Positions 15,612 to 23,320 of a DNA stretch of 64,000 nt are shown piece by piece. How positions within the stretch are numbered: the stretch's first letter is position 1; each line of letters opens with the position of its first letter. Under the pieces are notes generated by a model. The model was not told the DNA's origin and ran no database searches. It worked only from the letters and a program-made list of their open reading frames with translations. The translations under genes and the position numbers were made by a program. The DNA comes from Streptomyces sp. CB02400. GTDB lineage: Bacteria; Actinomycetota; Actinomycetes; Streptomycetales; Streptomycetaceae. The stretch is from positions 111,083 through 175,082 of the forward strand of contig NZ_LIWB01000015.1 in assembly GCF_001905725.1 (NCBI RefSeq), in the 5' to 3' direction.

Positions 15612-16882
15612 CCAACCACCCCTCCCCCTCCACCCCCACTCCCGAACTCTTCACCTGGGAGTTCGCCGCCGATCCCTACCCCGCCTACGCCTGGCTGCGT
15701 GAGCATGAGCCCGTGCGCAGGACCCGGCTGCCCAGCGGGGTGGAGGCCTGGCTGGTCACGCGGTACGCCGATGCCAAGCAGACGCTCGCCGACAACCGGC
15801 TGTCCAAGAACCCCGCGCACCACGACGAGCCCGCGCACGCCAAGGGCAAGACCGGTATCCCCGGGGAGCGCCAGGCGGAGCTGATGACGCATCTGCTGAA
15901 CATCGACCCGCCGGACCACACCCGGCTGCGCCGGCTGGTCAGCAAGGCGTTCACCCCGCGCCGGGTCGCCGAGTTCGCGCCCCGCGTGCAGGAGCTCACC
16001 GACGGGCTCATCGACCGGTTCGCGGACAGCGGCTCCGCCGACCTCATCCACGAGTTCGCCTTCCCCCTCCCCATCTACGCCATCTGCGACCTGCTCGGCG
16101 TCCCGCGCGAGGACCAGGACGACTTCCGGGACTGGGCGGGCATGATGATCCGACACGGCGGGGGCCCGCGCGGTGGGGTCGCCCGGTCCGTGAAGAAGAT
16201 GCGCGGCTACCTCGCCGAGCTGATCCACCGCAAGCGCGAGGTGCTCCCCGCCGAACCCGCCCCCGGCGAGGACCTCATCTCCGGCCTCATCCGCGCCTCC
16301 GACCACGGTGAGCACCTCACCGAGAACGAGGCCGCCGCCATGGCGTTCATCCTGCTGTTCGCCGGTTTCGAGACCACCGTCAACCTGATCGGCAACGGCA
16401 CCTACGCCCTGCTCACCCACCCCGACCAGCGTGAGCGCCTGCAGCGGGCCCTCGCCGCCGGGGAGCGCGGGCTGCTGGAGACCGGTGTCGAGGAGCTCCT
16501 GCGGTACGACGGTCCCGTGGAGCTCGCCACCTGGCGGTTCGCCACCGAGCCGGTCACCATCGGCGGGCAGCGCATCGCGGCCGGCGACCCCGTCCTCGTC
16601 GTGCTCGCCGCCGCGGACCGGGACCCGGAGCGGTTCGCCGACCCGGACGTGCTCGACCTCGGCCGGCGCGACAACCAGCATCTGGGATACGGCCACGGCA
16701 TCCACTACTGCCTGGGCGCCCCGCTGGCCCGCCTGGAGGGCCAGACCGCGCTCGCCACCCTGCTGACGCGCCTGCCGGACCTGCGGCTCGCGGCGGAACC
16801 GGCCGAACTCCGCTGGCGGGGCGGGCTCATCATGCGCGGACTGCGCACGCTCCCGGTGGAGTTCACCCCTCCGCGGAAGTGA
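15608..16882 (+). CDS. Cytochrome P450 (CYP107 family, CYP107U-like)
   Basis: A 424-residue soluble bacterial P450. It shows the oxygen-activating I helix LLFAGFETTVNLIGNG, the ExxR motif EELLR, the PERF segment RDPERFADPD, and the haem loop LGYGHGIHYCLGAPLARLE with the ligand Cys368. Position 361 in the loop is Tyr, where nearly all P450s have Phe. From recall, the syntenic S. coelicolor gene (SCO3099) is CYP107U1, which has been linked to sporulation and antibiotic production in Streptomyces; the substrate is unknown to me. No ferredoxin or reductase gene lies beside it, so redox partners are supplied from elsewhere. GTG 15608 overlaps the stop of the NTPase gene (GTGA), which implies translational coupling. 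Confidence 0.95.
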   Translation: MTNHPSPSTPTPELFTWEFAADPYPAYAWLREHEPVRRTRLPSGVEAWLVTRYADAKQTLADNRLSKNPAHHDEPAHAKGKTGIPGERQAELMTHLLNIDPPDHTRLRRLVSKAFTPRRVAEFAPRVQELTDGLIDRFADSGSADLIHEFAFPLPIYAICDLLGVPREDQDDFRDWAGMMIRHGGGPRGGVARSVKKMRGYLAELIHRKREVLPAEPAPGEDLISGLIRASDHGEHLTENEAAAMAFILLFAGFETTVNLIGNGTYALLTHPDQRERLQRALAAGERGLLETGVEELLRYDGPVELATWRFATEPVTIGGQRIAAGDPVLVVLAAADRDPERFADPDVLDLGRRDNQHLGYGHGIHYCLGAPLARLEGQTALATLLTRLPDLRLAAEPAELRWRGGLIMRGLRTLPVEFTPPRK

Positions 16883-17085
16883 CGGACCGGGTCGCCGTCC
16901 GCTGTGCCCCCGAGCGGACCAGCGCAAACATGACACGCGCTCAACTCTGTGATCTTCACGTGATCTGCGCGGCATGAACTTGTGACAAGTGATCGTCTGC
17001 GGATACGTTCACCCATCAAGTGCGGTGCATCGGTTCGGTTTCCGTTCGCCGCGCCGGTCATTGCTGTCTTGCGAAAGGTCTCCGC

Positions 17086-18144
17086 ATGCTCTCCGGGAAC
17101 GGTCGGCACCGCCGCCCCCGCCAGGCTCCGGCTCTCCTCGTCGCGGCCGGGGTGACCGGCTCCGCCATCGCGATCCCGCTCCTCGGGGCCGGCAGCGCCA
17201 GCGCGGCCGACGGCACGACCTGGGACCGGGTCGCCGAGTGCGAGTCCGGCGGCTCATGGAGCCAGAACACCGGCAACGGCTACTACGGCGGCCTGCAGTT
17301 GACCCAGGACGACTGGGAGAACTACGGCGGACTGGACTACGCGACCAGCCCCGACCAGGCCAGCCGCGGCCAGCAGATAGCCGTGGCCGAGAGAATCCTC
17401 GCCGACCAGGGGGTCGGCGCGTGGCGCACCTGCGGACTGACGGCGGGCCTGAACCAGGACTCGGCGTCGGCCGACATCGACACGGGCGTGGCGGAGGACT
17501 CGACCTCGGACACGTCCGGCTCCTCCAACTCTTCCAAATCATCCGACTCTTCCGATTCCACCGACTCTTCGGACTCGTCCGGATCGTCGGACTCCGGTGA
17601 TTCGTCCGCTTCGTCCTCACCGTCGGCCACGTCCGACCCGTCGTCCGACGCGGAAGGGTCGGAGGACGACGAGGGAACAGCCGGTGAATCGGCCAAGTCC
17701 GACAAGTCGAGCGACTCGGACACGGATTCGGACACCGGCTCCGACGATGGATCCGGCACCTCCCCCTCCGCCTCGGCCACCCCCAAGAGCGACGAGTCGG
17801 ACAAGTCCGGGCAGACCACCGGTTCTTCCGAAGTCACCGACACCGAAGGCACCGGCACCGGGCGCCACCGCGGCGCCACCGCCGAGGAGGGTGAGGCGGA
17901 GGACCGTACGTCGGAATCGTCCGGCCGGCATGCCTCGCGCGGCACCGACGCCTCGCGCGATGCCGCCGACGGCTCGTACACCGTGCGCACCGGCGACAGC
18001 CTCTCGTCCATCGCCGACTCCCTTGAGCTGGGCGGCGGATGGCGGTCGCTCTACGCCGAGAACGAGCAGGTCGTCGGCGTCGACCCGGACCTCATCCTGC
18101 CGGGTCAGGAGCTCGAGGTCGGGGTCGAACCGGACGAGAAGTGA
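17086..18144 (+). CDS. rpfC: Resuscitation-promoting factor RpfC, secreted muralytic enzyme with LysM
   Basis: A 352-residue secreted protein. The signal peptide ends SASA, with cleavage near residue 40. The Rpf domain (about 42-118) is lysozyme/lytic-transglycosylase-like: WDRVAECESGGSW with the likely catalytic Glu53, then NTGNGYYGGLQL and WRTCGL. A very long low-complexity linker of Ser/Asp/Thr (about 125-300) separates it from a C-terminal LysM (YTVRTGDSLSSIADSLELGG) that binds peptidoglycan. Rpf enzymes cleave peptidoglycan during germination and regrowth. The next gene, rpfA, has the same layout with a shorter Lys/Glu-rich linker. ATG 17086 is preceded by GAAAGG. Unlike rpfA, its leader shows no riboswitch. 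The name follows the S. coelicolor pair SCO3098/SCO3097 from recall. Confidence 0.93.
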   Translation: MLSGNGRHRRPRQAPALLVAAGVTGSAIAIPLLGAGSASAADGTTWDRVAECESGGSWSQNTGNGYYGGLQLTQDDWENYGGLDYATSPDQASRGQQIAVAERILADQGVGAWRTCGLTAGLNQDSASADIDTGVAEDSTSDTSGSSNSSKSSDSSDSTDSSDSSGSSDSGDSSASSSPSATSDPSSDAEGSEDDEGTAGESAKSDKSSDSDTDSDTGSDDGSGTSPSASATPKSDESDKSGQTTGSSEVTDTEGTGTGRHRGATAEEGEAEDRTSESSGRHASRGTDASRDAADGSYTVRTGDSLSSIADSLELGGGWRSLYAENEQVVGVDPDLILPGQELEVGVEPDEK

Positions 18145-18354
18145 CGCCCGAAAAGGCCTGGACGAGGCGACAGTTGACGTCATGTTTCGCGGCGAATGTC
18201 CGATTTAAAGACTGTGAGAGATAGGTCTCAGAGGCCCTGATCGTCTTTGAAATTCCGCGGATCGCGTGTCTACGGTCGTGACCGCTCGCCACCGCGGGCC
18301 CCGGCTGCCGCCACGCCGAATCCTGCCAGTGGCAGCACGGGAACAGTCGTCGCG

Positions 18355-18510
18355 TCATGCGCCGTAGGCAGGAGCGGGGGACCCAAGGTAAGCGCCCCAT
18401 CCGGTGGTTGACACCGGATCGGGCTTGGGGTGAAGCCGCGTCCCGTGAGGGGCGTGGCCGGGCAACTCAACCGGCCCGAACCCGACAGCTCACCTCGCAG
18501 GCGTCGGTGA
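18355..18510 (+). promoter_or_regulatory. c-di-AMP riboswitch (ydaO/yuaA type) in the rpfA leader
   Basis: The 377-base gap before rpfA carries the conserved phrases of the ydaO class in order. They are GGGGGACCCAAGGTAAG (18376-18392), CTTGGGGTGAAGCC (18424-18437), and CCCGACAGCTCACCTCGCAG (18481-18500) followed by a closing GGCG. This class binds cyclic di-AMP and usually turns gene expression off. From recall, control of rpfA by c-di-AMP through such a leader has been shown in S. coelicolor. The rpfA Shine-Dalgarno sequence and start lie directly downstream (18507-18524). The bases before it (18145-18354) should hold the promoter, but I see no clear consensus there. Confidence 0.92.
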
Positions 18511-18521
18511 GGGGATCCACC

Positions 18522-19256
18522 ATGCTGTTTTCCGGCAAGGGCAAGCACCGTCGTCCGTCCAAGGCCACCCGCGCGATCGCCGTCGCCGGTGTCGCCTCCG
18601 CCGCCGTCGCCGCCCCGCTGATGGCGGCCGGCAGCGCCTCCGCCGCCACCGCCTCCGAGTGGGACACCGTCGCCCAGTGCGAGTCCGGCGGCAACTGGTC
18701 CATCAACACCGGCAACGGTTACTACGGCGGCCTGCAGTTCTCCGCCTCCACCTGGGCCGCGTACGGCGGCACGCAGTACGCCTCCACCGCCGACCAGGCC
18801 AGCAAGGCGCAGCAGATCGAGATCGCCGAGAAGGTCCTCGCGGGCCAGGGCAAGGGCGCCTGGCCGGTCTGCGGCACGGGCCTGTCCAACGCCGCCTACA
18901 CCGGCTCCTCCGCGAACGACTCGGGCTCCTCGCAGGGCACCGGTTCCACCGAGACCCGTGAGACCGAGCAGAAGGCCTCCCGCTCCGCCGAGCGCCCGGC
19001 CGCCGAGCAGAAGGCCGAGAAGCAGGTCGAGCAGAAGACCGAGAAGAAGGCCGAGGAGAAGACCGTCACCACCCCGACCGGCGAGAAGGTCGAGAAGGGC
19101 GACGGCGAGTACAAGGTCGTCAAGGGCGACACCCTCAGCTCCATCGCCGCCGAGCACGACGTCGAGGGCGGCTGGGCCGAGCTGTTCGAGCTGAACGACG
19201 ACATCGTCGACGACGCCGACCTCATCTACCCGGGCCAGCAGCTGCACCTCAAGTAA
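18522..19256 (+). CDS. rpfA: Resuscitation-promoting factor RpfA, secreted muralytic enzyme with LysM
   Basis: A 244-residue secreted peptidoglycan hydrolase. The signal peptide ends near residue 42 (GSASAA). The Rpf domain (43-120) has WDTVAQCESGGNW with catalytic Glu54, NTGNGYYGGLQFSASTW and the Cys pair (53, 116). A charged Lys/Glu linker (about 135-190) leads to a C-terminal LysM (YKVVKGDTLSSIAAEHDVEG). It helps spores germinate and vegetative cells grow by loosening the wall. ATG 18522 follows GAGGGG. It sits in tandem with rpfC but has its own promoter region and the c-di-AMP riboswitch. An intrinsic terminator closes the unit. Confidence 0.96.
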   Translation: MLFSGKGKHRRPSKATRAIAVAGVASAAVAAPLMAAGSASAATASEWDTVAQCESGGNWSINTGNGYYGGLQFSASTWAAYGGTQYASTADQASKAQQIEIAEKVLAGQGKGAWPVCGTGLSNAAYTGSSANDSGSSQGTGSTETRETEQKASRSAERPAAEQKAEKQVEQKTEKKAEEKTVTTPTGEKVEKGDGEYKVVKGDTLSSIAAEHDVEGGWAELFELNDDIVDDADLIYPGQQLHLK

Positions 19257-19272
19257 GCGGCTGCCCCCTGCT

Positions 19273-19319
19273 CCCCGCCCCGGTGCGTTTTCCCCCGTAC
19301 GCGCCGGGGCGGGGTTTTT
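19273..19319 (+). terminator. Rho-independent terminator after rpfA
   Basis: A G/C stem (19273-19287 with 19300-19314, one mismatch) encloses a short loop and is followed directly by TTTTT. It begins 17 bases after the rpfA stop. It is one of the few hairpins here with a real T tail. Confidence 0.9.
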
Positions 19320-19489
19320 CACGGCCGGGTTTCCGGAAACCGCTTTGTTCCGTTCGGAAACAATTTACTCTCGGTTCTGTCCACGGGGCGGGCGACCGGC
19401 GGCCCGATCGCCCCGAGCCGGTTAGGCTCGGACTCGCAAGACCCTTCGGGGTCCTGCTCACCCGCGTCACATCCAAGAAGGAGATGCTC

Positions 19490-20770
19490 GTGCCGTCCAT
19501 CGACGTCGTCGTAGCCCGGGAAATCCTGGACTCCCGAGGCAACCCCACGGTCGAGGTCGAGGTCGGCCTCGACGACGGCAGCACGGGTCGTGCCGCCGTC
19601 CCGTCCGGCGCCTCCACCGGCGCCTTCGAGGCCATCGAACTCCGTGACGGCGATGCCAACCGTTACCTGGGCAAGGGTGTCGAGAAGGCCGTCCTGGCCG
19701 TCATCGAGCAGATCGGCCCGGAGCTCGTCGGCTACGACGCCACCGAGCAGCGCCTGATCGACCAGGCGATGTTCGACCTGGACGCCACCGACAACAAGGG
19801 CTCGCTCGGCGCCAACGCCATCCTCGGCGTCTCGCTCGCCGTCGCCCACGCCGCCTCCGAGGCCAGCGACCTCCCGCTCTTCCGCTACCTGGGCGGCCCC
19901 AACGCGCACCTGCTGCCGGTGCCGATGATGAACATCCTGAACGGCGGCTCGCACGCCGACTCCAACGTGGACATCCAGGAGTTCATGATCGCCCCGATCG
20001 GCGCGGAGTCCTTCTCCGAGGCCCTGCGCTGGGGCACCGAGGTCTACCACACGCTCAAGAAGGTCCTGAAGAGCAAGGGCCTGGCCACCGGCCTCGGCGA
20101 CGAGGGCGGCTTCGCCCCGAACCTCGGCTCCAACCGTGAGGCCCTCGACCTCATCCTCGAGGCCATCAAGGAGGCCGGCTACACCCCCGGCGAGCAGATC
20201 GCCCTCGCGCTCGACGTCGCCGCGTCCGAGTTCTACAAGGACGGCTCCTACACCTTCGAGGGCAAGACCCGCTCGGCCGCCGAGATGACCGAGTACTACG
20301 CCGAGCTCGTCGACGCTTACCCGCTGGTCTCCATCGAGGACCCGCTGTTCGAGGACGACTGGGAGGGCTGGAAGACCATCACCGCCAAGCTCGGTGACAA
20401 GGTCCAGCTCGTCGGCGACGACCTGTTCGTCACCAACCCCGAGCGCCTCGCCCGCGGCATCGAGGAGAGCGCCGCCAACGCCCTGCTGGTCAAGGTCAAC
20501 CAGATCGGCTCGCTGACCGAGACCCTGGACGCCGTCGAGCTGGCCCAGCGCAACGGCTTCAAGTGCATGATGTCCCACCGCTCCGGCGAGACCGAGGACG
20601 TCACCATCGCCGACCTGGCCGTCGCCACCAACTGCGGCCAGATCAAGACCGGCGCCCCGGCCCGCTCCGAGCGCGTCGCCAAGTACAACCAGCTCCTGCG
20701 CATCGAGGAGATCCTCGACGACGCGGCGGTGTACGCCGGCCGCTCGGCCTTCCCCCGCTTCAAGGGCTGA
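19490..20770 (+). CDS. eno: Enolase (phosphopyruvate hydratase)
   Basis: A 426-residue enolase, the usual length, converting 2-phosphoglycerate to phosphoenolpyruvate in glycolysis. Signature parts are AREILDSRGNPTVEVEV at the N-terminus, GASTG, the metal ligand regions ALDVAASEF and PLVSIEDPLFEDDWEGW, the catalytic Lys in NALLVKVNQIGSL, and CMMSHRSGETED. GTG 19490 is chosen because AAGAAGGAG lies 7 bases upstream. The in-frame ATG at 19484 sits right against that site and is unlikely. It heads a cluster conserved in actinobacteria: eno, an FtsB-like protein, DUF501, Ppx/GppA. Confidence 0.98.
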   Translation: MPSIDVVVAREILDSRGNPTVEVEVGLDDGSTGRAAVPSGASTGAFEAIELRDGDANRYLGKGVEKAVLAVIEQIGPELVGYDATEQRLIDQAMFDLDATDNKGSLGANAILGVSLAVAHAASEASDLPLFRYLGGPNAHLLPVPMMNILNGGSHADSNVDIQEFMIAPIGAESFSEALRWGTEVYHTLKKVLKSKGLATGLGDEGGFAPNLGSNREALDLILEAIKEAGYTPGEQIALALDVAASEFYKDGSYTFEGKTRSAAEMTEYYAELVDAYPLVSIEDPLFEDDWEGWKTITAKLGDKVQLVGDDLFVTNPERLARGIEESAANALLVKVNQIGSLTETLDAVELAQRNGFKCMMSHRSGETEDVTIADLAVATNCGQIKTGAPARSERVAKYNQLLRIEEILDDAAVYAGRSAFPRFKG

Positions 20771-20872
20771 CCTGGCCCCGTAAGAGGCAGCGTCGTACGT
20801 ACGTCCCCGTACCCGGTCCCGTACCGTGTGCGGGGACGTACGCGCGTATGACGGTGAACGAGAGGCGGGAAC

Positions 20873-21352
20873 ATGGCGGTCAAGGACCGGGACCGTTTCT
20901 CCACCGCGACCAGGATCCGGCTGATCGGTGAGCAGACCGCGGCCCGGGTCTACCGCTCGCAGACCAAACGCCAGGCCCGCCGCTCCCGGCTGACCGGCCG
21001 GGCCGCGCTGCTCGCCCTGGTGGTCTGCTCCCTGATCGTCGCCCTCGCCTATCCCATGCGGCAGTACGTCTCCCAGCGCGCGGACATCGCCGACCTCCAG
21101 CAGGAGCAGGACGAGGCCCGCCAGCGGGTCGAACGGCTGCGCGACATGAAGGCCCGCTGGCAGGACGACGCGTACGCCGAGCAGGAGATCCGCAGGCGGC
21201 TGCATTACGTCCTGCCCGGCGAGACCGGCTACATCGTCATCGACCCGGGTACGGCGAAGCAGTCCCGTACGGATCTCGAAGCCGCCGACCGCCCCTGGTA
21301 CGCGAACGTCTGGGACGGCGTCGACAAGGCCGACGCCGCCGCAGACCAGTGA
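20873..21352 (+). CDS. Septum formation initiator family protein (FtsB/DivIC-like)
   Basis: A 159-residue bitopic membrane protein. A basic cytoplasmic N-terminus (about 1-45) is followed by one membrane helix (AALLALVVCSLIVALAY). Then comes an extracytoplasmic coiled coil (QRADIADLQQEQDEARQRVE) and the family motif RRRLHYVLPGETGYIV. FtsB/DivIC proteins bridge FtsL and FtsQ in the divisome, and in Streptomyces they act at sporulation septa. It lies about 100 bases after eno and 29 before DUF501, in the conserved actinobacterial order. ATG 20873 follows AGGCGGGA. Confidence 0.92.
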   Translation: MAVKDRDRFSTATRIRLIGEQTAARVYRSQTKRQARRSRLTGRAALLALVVCSLIVALAYPMRQYVSQRADIADLQQEQDEARQRVERLRDMKARWQDDAYAEQEIRRRLHYVLPGETGYIVIDPGTAKQSRTDLEAADRPWYANVWDGVDKADAAADQ

Positions 21353-21381
21353 CCCTTTGCAGAAAGCCGTAGAAGGACAGT

Positions 21382-21915
21382 ATGGAAACGCCCCCGCCCA
21401 CGACCCCGCGCACCGAGCCCACCGACGCGGACGTCGAGGCCTTCAAGCAGCAGCTCGGGCGGCCCCCGCGCGGGCTGCGCGCCATCGCGCACCGCTGCCC
21501 CTGCGGACAGCCGGACGTCGTGGAGACCGCGCCGAGGCTGCCCGACGGCACCCCCTTCCCGACGCTCTACTACCTCACCTGCCCGAAGGCGAACTCCGCG
21601 ATCGGGACGCTGGAGGCGAACGGCGTGATGAAGGAGATGACGGAGCGGCTGGCCACCGACCCGGTGCTGGCGGCCGCGTACCGCGCGGCGCACGAGGACT
21701 ACATCCGGCGCCGCGACGAGATCGAGGAGCTCAAGAACTTCCCCAGCGCGGGCGGCATGCCGGACCGGGTGAAGTGCCTGCACGTGCTGGTCGCCCACTC
21801 GCTGGCCGCGGGCCCCGGCGTCAACCCGCTGGGCGACGAGGCGCTGGCGATGCTGCCTCAGTGGTGGCGCAAGGGCGCCTGCGTGACGCTCCCCGCGAAG
21901 GAGGACGGCCAGTGA
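21382..21915 (+). CDS. DUF501 family protein
   Basis: A 177-residue soluble protein of a widely conserved actinobacterial family with no settled function. Recognisable segments are VEAFKQQLGRPPRGLRAIAH, CPCGQPDVVETAPRLPDGTP, FPTLYYLTCPKANSAIGTLE and the C-terminal KCLHVLVAHSLAAGPGVNPL. Conserved Cys and His residues (CPCG, CP, KCLH) suggest a metal site. It lies between the FtsB-like gene and the Ppx/GppA gene, whose GTG start overlaps its stop, so translation is coupled. Confidence 0.93.
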   Translation: METPPPTTPRTEPTDADVEAFKQQLGRPPRGLRAIAHRCPCGQPDVVETAPRLPDGTPFPTLYYLTCPKANSAIGTLEANGVMKEMTERLATDPVLAAAYRAAHEDYIRRRDEIEELKNFPSAGGMPDRVKCLHVLVAHSLAAGPGVNPLGDEALAMLPQWWRKGACVTLPAKEDGQ

Positions 21916-22877
21916 CCCGGGTCGCCGCCATCGACTGCGGTACGAACTCCATCCGGCTGCTGGTGGCCGACGCGACCGTGTCCGATAGCGCCTCCGGCGC
22001 GGGGGCGGCGGCCGAACTGACGGACCTGGACCGCCGTATGACGATCGTACGGCTCGGCCAGGGCGTCGACCGTACGGGCCGGCTGGCGCCCGAGGCGCTG
22101 GAGCGGACGTTCGCCGCCTGCCGCGAGTACGCGGAGATCATCAAGGAGCACGGGGCGGAGCACCTGCGCTTCGTCGCCACCTCCGCCTCCCGCGACGCCG
22201 AGAACCGCGACGCGTTCGTGCGCGGGGTGGTGGACATCCTGGGCGTGGAGCCCGAGGTCATCACCGGTGACCAGGAGGCCGAGTTCTCCTTCACCGGGGC
22301 CACCAGGGAGCTGACGGGCCGGACCGATCTGCGCCGCCCCTTCCTGGTCGTGGACATCGGCGGCGGCTCGACCGAGTTCGTCGTGGGCGACGACCACGTG
22401 CGCGCCGCCCGCTCCGTGGACGTCGGCTGCGTACGGATGACCGAGCGGCACCTGGTGCGGGACGGGGTCGTGACGGACCCGCCGACCGAGGAGCAGATCG
22501 CGGCCATACGGGCCGACATCGAGGCCGCCCTCGACCGTGCCGAGGAGACGGTCCCGCTGCGCGAGGCGCACACCCTGGTCGGCCTGGCCGGCTCGGTCAC
22601 GACCGTGTCGGCGATCGCCCAGGACCTTCCCGAGTACGACTCCGAGGCCATCCACCACTCCCGCGTCTCCCGCGACCGCGTCCGCGAGATCACCGAGTGG
22701 CTGCTGCGCTCCACCCACGCCGAGCGCGCGGCGGTGCCCTCCATGCACCCGGGCCGGGTCGACGTGATCGGCGCCGGGGCCCTGGTCCTCCTGGCGGTCA
22801 TGGAGCGGATCGGTGCGGAGGAGGTCGTGGTGTCGGAGCACGACATCCTCGACGGCATCGCCTGGTCCGTGGCCTAG
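21912..22877 (+). CDS. Exopolyphosphatase, Ppx/GppA family
   Basis: A 321-residue member of the short Ppx/GppA family in the actin-like ATPase fold. It shows the first phosphate loop, VAAIDCGTNSIRLLVAD, a Glu in SASRDAENRDAF, and the second loop FLVVDIGGGSTEFV with the sugar-kinase-like GGGS. A late motif, TLVGLAGSVTTVSAIAQD, follows. It splits inorganic polyphosphate, or pppGpp, in the cytoplasm; the short form lacks the C-terminal HD-like domain of E. coli Ppx. The GTG start overlaps the DUF501 stop as GTGA. It is the last gene of the eno cluster. Confidence 0.95.
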   Translation: MTRVAAIDCGTNSIRLLVADATVSDSASGAGAAAELTDLDRRMTIVRLGQGVDRTGRLAPEALERTFAACREYAEIIKEHGAEHLRFVATSASRDAENRDAFVRGVVDILGVEPEVITGDQEAEFSFTGATRELTGRTDLRRPFLVVDIGGGSTEFVVGDDHVRAARSVDVGCVRMTERHLVRDGVVTDPPTEEQIAAIRADIEAALDRAEETVPLREAHTLVGLAGSVTTVSAIAQDLPEYDSEAIHHSRVSRDRVREITEWLLRSTHAERAAVPSMHPGRVDVIGAGALVLLAVMERIGAEEVVVSEHDILDGIAWSVA

Positions 22878-22886
22878 CTCTCCTTC

Positions 22887-22902
22887 GCTACTGATCAGTA
22901 GC
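22887..22902. promoter_or_regulatory. Perfect 16-bp palindrome downstream of the Ppx/GppA gene
   Basis: GCTACTGATCAGTAGC is a perfect palindrome nine bases after the stop of the Ppx/GppA gene, in the gap before ndh. Its A/T-containing core stands out in this G/C-rich DNA. It could be an operator for a dimeric regulator acting on ndh, although it is over 400 bases from that start. Confidence 0.45.
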
Positions 22903-22940
22903 ACTCCGCTGAGCAGTCGGGATAGCGTTTGAGCGGCGCT

Positions 22941-22964
22941 CGGGGGGCTCTTTCGGGCCCCTCG
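22941..22964 (+). terminator. Probable terminator of the eno cluster
   Basis: CGGGGGGCTC pairs with GGGCCCCTCG, with two G-T pairs, around the loop TTTC. It lies 64 bases after the Ppx/GppA stop. There is no T run. Confidence 0.55.
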
Positions 22965-22985
22965 GCGAGGCCCCGCCGGGAAAGT

Positions 22986-23003
22986 TCGTGAAGTTCTTCA
23001 CAA
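22986..23003. promoter_or_regulatory. Rex operator (ROP) upstream of ndh
   Basis: TCGTGAAGTTCTTCACAA differs from the Rex consensus TTGTGAANNNNTTCACAA by a single base and is an 18-bp near-palindrome. Rex is the NADH/NAD+-sensing repressor of respiratory genes in Streptomyces. It is 318 bases before the ndh start, so a long leader or an upstream promoter is implied. Confidence 0.8.
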
Positions 23004-23065
23004 GGAATTGGCCCCGGGAGAACGAAGAACTGATCCCGGTTGACCCATTCGGGCCCTCAACACCC

Positions 23066-23083
23066 CTTTGAACACGTTCAGAA
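23066..23083. promoter_or_regulatory. Possible second, weaker Rex-like site upstream of ndh
   Basis: CTTTGAACACGTTCAGAA keeps the inner GAAC-N2-GTTC symmetry of the Rex consensus TTGTGAACNNGTTCACAA, with three outer mismatches. It lies 62 bases downstream of the better site. The rest of the 443-base gap (23084-23320) shows no clear gene; a 94-codon frame at 23040 lacks coding character. Confidence 0.4.
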
Positions 23084-23320
23084 GGTGAGGGCGGGTGTCC
23101 CGTCAGGGGTCATCGTACGGGCTCGGCGGCCGGCCTCACAGCGCCGCCCGGTCGGCAGAGAGGCAGCTCACGCGGCATTGACAACGTCCCGTGCGGGGTG
23201 CTGGTTCCGGCTTCGCGCTGTGATTTGGATCAAGAAGTGCGGGATGGTAACACAGGCCCTGTCGAAGCTTGTGAAGGGGCGCACGAGGTACCCCCCTGAG
23301 GCGGGTGGATACTCGATGGC

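Noticed and set aside
19484..19489. ATG 19484 as the enolase start
   Set aside because: It touches the Shine-Dalgarno sequence (spacing about one base). GTG 19490 gives proper spacing and the family length of 426 residues.
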